36,579 nucleotides of DNA. Origin: Chromera velia. Its lineage: Eukaryota; Sar; Chromeraceae. A program made the translations under genes and the position numbers. The stretch spans positions 1 to 36,579 of the forward strand of contig JAHBMJ010000950.1 in assembly GCA_018398765.1 (NCBI GenBank). Reading direction: 5' to 3'. Shown piece by piece: positions 32,799 to 36,579 of this stretch (positions within the stretch are counted from its first letter, which is position 1; each line of letters starts with the position of its first letter). The notes under the pieces were generated by a model that saw nothing but the letters and a program-made list of their open reading frames with translations, was not told the origin of the DNA and searched no databases.

Positions 32799-34058
32799 GT
32801 TCATCGGTTCAAGAACCACCATCGTATGGAGAGCTGGAACCAATATTGGCACCCGACCTGTAACCGTGCAGAACCCCCCTTCTTTCTTTTGAACCACCCT
32901 GAAAACGTGTTTTTCTTGTATATCAAGATGTTTTCTCTTTAAAAAAAGATGTGAACGGGTGAAAATAAATGCATTAAATGCAGTTCTTGCTGCTAGAACT
33001 CTTTGTGTATCGTAAAGTGTCTGCAGAGTGTCATATCCTAGGATGTCTGCAGAAGGCCAAGTTTGTTCCCTCTTGCCTTGCCTTCCTTCTTGTTGTCCAG
33101 AGCAGTATTGGTGGTAAAAGTCGCACCATTTCCCTTCTTTAAGACCAGACAGCTTATATCTGTGTCAGGATGAAGTCTTGTTGCACCGCTGGTCTGCTTG
33201 GATGGGTTTGGCAGTTCATACTGCGAACAGTCAGGAATTGGCCCTTCTGGCCTCCTGAGCAACATTCCTTCTTTTCATCAGGAGGCCCCGAAATCGATTC
33301 CCGACAATTTTGCCCAGTGCCTCTTATCAGTTGACATCCTTCCAGAGCAGTGGGATGGGTTGCTGGTGTGTCTGCTGGTTGTGGAAAGGTGAAATTCTTT
33401 TGTGTTTTTATTATGGTGAAGTGACGTCTCTGAAGCATTGATCGACTTCCACTTCCCCGGGTAGGTCGTTCTGTCTTGCTCATTCCCTCTAAACATGATC
33501 GTATGCGTGTTGGACAGTACCTCTGTACGCTGGATGCAGGTTGGAGGCACTCAAGAAAGAGAAAGGTCCTCTGGCGATTTCATATAGGCTGCCCTCTGGA
33601 GTGTACCTTTCTGTTCCTGGGTAGACTTGTCACTTGAAGTCCACAGTGCATCAACCATTCGTTATCTCCTGTTGAAACTAAGTTACCGGGACCAGATGGA
33701 GTATGTCGGTATACATTTTATCATCATTGATGCATCACAGCCTTTTATTCACTTCTGAGTCTAAGGAGGCCTCTTTGGCCTCTTCCTAGGCCTCTTCAGG
33801 TGTCAGAGCTCAGACGTCCGTTCTTTGCACTCCCTATATGTATTGGAGTCGTTTTTTCTACACCAAGCAGCTAGAGAGAGTCTAGAGAGGCGAACTGACG
33901 TCTCCTAGGTAAGTTGGATGGGGTTCAGAAGTGGAAAGAAAGGAAGGCAGGGCTCTCTTCTCCTTTCCCTATACGAGGCCAAAATTGTGCAGTGTGGGCG
34001 GCGGGGTCCGGTTTGATTAGGACCCCCCTTATGTTCCGCCCGCCCACGTCCGTGCGAT

Positions 34059-35352
34059 GGAGGACGTTAACGTCCTGTATTATACAGATGTTGGCATGTC
34101 GCACTTCGATTGAAATCATATGAAAGACTTTTGAAAGACTTTCTGAAAGACTATAATGAAATCAGATCGATTGCCGACTCACAAAAAAACTCCATACTCT
34201 TGACACTGATCAAGTGTGTCACTGGAGATCGACCTGAAGTTTTTTTAACCACTCCAGCGGCATCAAACCCTAAAGATCCTTGAACCTCTGCAAGCACTCA
34301 CCAGCGCCAACCCCTCTAAGTAGACCTTAACAGCCCTCTGCAAGAGAGAAAGAGGACACCTCAAAGTGGGTCATGAAAGTTTGATCATTCATTCCCTCCC
34401 CATCAGCCCGACGGATTTCCTCCTCCTCTGTTTGCTCAATTCTCCCCATATGCACAAAAAACTTCTCTGAATGTTTAGAAGGAAACTTGAAGGATTAATT
34501 GTATAGGTTTGTTATACAACATCCACTTGTTGTATATATACCTTTTTGTAAACTGAATGCATAATCGCCTCCCCCTCCCAAGTTGACCCCCTGAGACATG
34601 CTAATCCAGGAGAGTAAACAACCGTCCCTCTTTCATATCAATCTGATGCTCGGATATGTATTGACTGGACAAGGATCGACTGGACAATTAAGACTGTGTG
34701 AACACAACTCTGTATATGGCCCCAAAACAAATATGCATGCTTGAAGCATGCTTGCGGCCAGCTTATGGCCCAGTCGGACCTGGCATTGAGTGCAAGCCGA
34801 GGCGCTTGCATACTACTGAACCCAGTTGAACTTACAAGTAATGATGCATCAGTGCACCATCAATCCTAGCTTCCTACCTTACAAGTAACTCCATCAATGG
34901 ACCATCATATGATTAGATAATCACAACCACTTCCTCAGGGGCCATATAAAAATTTATTTGAGTGTCAGTGGTACGCAACCAGGCTCAAAGGGGGGGAGGG
35001 AGTCTTTGCATACCAGCGATCGAAACAAAAATGATTGTTCTTCTCCACTATCAAAACATATTTTCGACAAACTAGAATAGATCTGCCTCTCATATATGGG
35101 GACGGGGCATACATGAAAAACCCCTCAATCATCATTTTTAAATCCGGATTATTTTTTCATTTTTTTTTAGCATTTTTTTTAGGGGGGTTACGTCACTTGC
35201 ATGCCGGTGTAGTGGAAAGTTTGGGAGGGGGGGGTCTTGCATACATACCACTGACACTACACCCCCCTGCCGTTTGCGGGAGCGACATGGGACGACCACT
35301 ATAAGACAAAACGGCGACAGTGCTCTAGGGCACCACTAATTATTAACAGAGT
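34059..35352. other. Repeat-rich gene-free stretch
   Basis: No gene supported. GTGTCAGTGGTACG near 34961 and its inverse CATACCACTGACAC near 35246 form a pair of inverted repeats about 290 bases apart. A block at about 35262-35332 (TGCCGTTTGCGGG to ACAGTGCTCTAGGGCAC) recurs at 36204-36272. Confidence 0.5.
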
Positions 35353-35880
35353 TGTTAAGTCCCGACAAACCTAAGTACCGAAATCCGATACCGACTCCCC
35401 GATCCGAAATTTTTCGGTACTTTCGGTACCTTTTCGATACTTTCGGTACCGGTTTTTTTACATATTCTAAACAAGTTTTTAAAACTTTTTACAGACTGTT
35501 TATATGCCATTAGGACACTGAAATGCTCAAAGATGACTAGCATAAACTTTTGATGTCTAATTTGAAGCGTGAGGGGGGTAATGCAAACAGTTCTATACAT
35601 GGGTTTTATGCTTCAATCCATAGAGCGTTCTAGAAGACCCAGTAGAAGACAGAAGTCGCGGAACAATCAAAAAAGCTAGAAAAGACTTTCTTAATTTTAG
35701 TTTATCATTGTATTTTGTTTATTTTGTTTTATGAAGTGTGTTTCAATGATATTGTAACATCAGACTACATGTGATTTTTAAGTTTGAGGGTCATTTAGGT
35801 CGGTACCGGAAGATCCGATCCGAAATCCGATACCGACCCCCCCTCTGGTACCGAGGTACCGAAAGTTCCGAGACTTAATA
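35353..35880. mobile_element. Small inverted-repeat element with CCGAAA/TTTCGG motifs
   Basis: The ends TTAAGTCCCG (35355) and GAGACTTAA (to about 35880) are inverted. Just inside both ends are clusters of CCGAAATCCGATACCGAC, TTTCGGTACC and GGTACCG. No coding frame. Subterminal clusters of this kind are typical of non-autonomous DNA transposons, hAT-like ones among them; the superfamily is a guess. Confidence 0.5.
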
Positions 35881-36579
35881 ATACTCATCACTAATCATTA
35901 ATCACTAATAACTCTATAATAAATTTTTACATGGCCCCTCAAGCAAAAGCTCCTAACAGGGGCATCATGTTTGACCATAGTGACCAGGCCGATAGTACCA
36001 CCTCTAGTAGTACTAGTACGATCTAGGTCCATCTTAGCGTCCTTAGATGGACTATACTTTCTGAACGGCCCATAAACCACAGCATGCAAAGCGTAGAGAG
36101 ATTGTTGTTTATTAGCAGTCTGGGAAACCAGGTGGGCCACGGCCTACGGGGTCACGTCGGGGTGTGGTTTGAGCCTCACTACCTTAGCGATGAGGTACCC
36201 CCCCCTACCGTTTGTAGGGGCGACTTCTACAAAACAAAACCGTTGTCAAAATGGCAACAGTGCTCTAGGGCACATACTACTAAATCATTTACCGTAGTCA
36301 CTTACCGTTTATATATTATATTTGAATAATTTCTAGAAAAATATGATTCATTCATTCTATATTACTATATCCCTCGTATTATCTTTTTTTAATTTGCTGA
36401 ATTGATCTAGGAATCAATTCATTAATTTAACTCTTACTTAGATCGACCTAAATTTAGACTCTTATAAACTCTTTGCTGAGCATGGGACATAGGATACAAG
36501 AATTGTAACAAGATCATGTGAAGACGTATAAGGGGGGAGGATACATTTCTAAATGCAATGAGGGGGAAGGCCCGGGGGG
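35881..36579. other. Gene-free AT-rich end of the window
   Basis: Contains the second copy of the TACCGTTTGTAGGGG...CAGTGCTCTAGGGCAC repeat (36204-36272), then AT-rich DNA. No gene supported. Confidence 0.5.

Larger units (their letters stand above)
28379..34058. mobile_element. 5.7-kb block bounded by inverted repeats
   Basis: The left end 28379-28437 and right end 34003-34058 are reverse complements at most positions, sharing ATCGCACGGACGTGGGCG outermost. GGAG flanks both sides directly (28375-28378 and 34059-34062), as a target-site duplication would. Weaker inverted similarity continues inside: GGTATGACACTCTTGAG at about 28632 against 33025-33050, and GGTGGTTCAGGAACC near 28849 against 32806-32822. 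No transposase was recognised. The interior carries 441-bp units and gene-like exons. It could be one non-autonomous element or two related elements in opposite orientation. Confidence 0.55.

Overview
The window looks like nuclear DNA from an alveolate, most probably a chromerid alga such as Chromera velia. The evidence is a gene with five CPW-WPC modules, a family known from apicomplexans and their photosynthetic relatives, set among intron-rich genes, microsatellites and many decayed mobile elements. The species is an inference. All gene models were spliced by eye. Each of the five spliced models keeps one open frame across every proposed junction.

Layout. 1-4700: a retroelement on the minus strand, running off the left edge. 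It has a reverse transcriptase with an in-frame stop and a gag-like region full of coding minisatellites. 4700-7700: gene-free DNA, a palindromic MITE-like element (5836-6237) and a decayed copy of part of the CPW-WPC gene. 7725-10797: a secreted CPW-WPC protein, plus strand, 16 exons, 577 aa. 10798-12730: nothing recognised. 12733-13510: a tentative small membrane protein, minus strand. 14051-15689: an OTU-type deubiquitinase with a signal peptide, plus strand, 5 exons, 290 aa. 15885-16073: a recent partial duplicate of CPW-WPC exons. 17097-21942: UFD1, minus strand, 10 exons, 397 aa. 21943-22696: a divergent intergenic region. 22697-27673: a DMAP1/SWC4 homologue, plus strand, 5 exons, 893 aa, with a large GT/CT array in intron 1. 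28379-34058: a 5.7-kb block bounded by inverted repeats, holding three 441-bp LTR-like units and fragments of an unidentified minus-strand gene. 34059-36579: repeats and AT-rich DNA.

Function. UFD1 works with NPL4 and CDC48/p97 to extract ubiquitinated proteins, and OTU proteases remove ubiquitin. The two are neighbours here, but eukaryotic neighbours need not be functionally linked. DMAP1/SWC4 is a chromatin subunit of NuA4/SWR1-type complexes. The CPW-WPC protein should be secreted or on the cell surface. The oddest features are the in-frame 84-bp repeats inside the reverse transcriptase, the (GTCA)n/(GTGA)n runs at intron starts, the two CPW-WPC fragment copies (one lacking an intron), and the inverted-repeat block with its equal-length 441-bp units.
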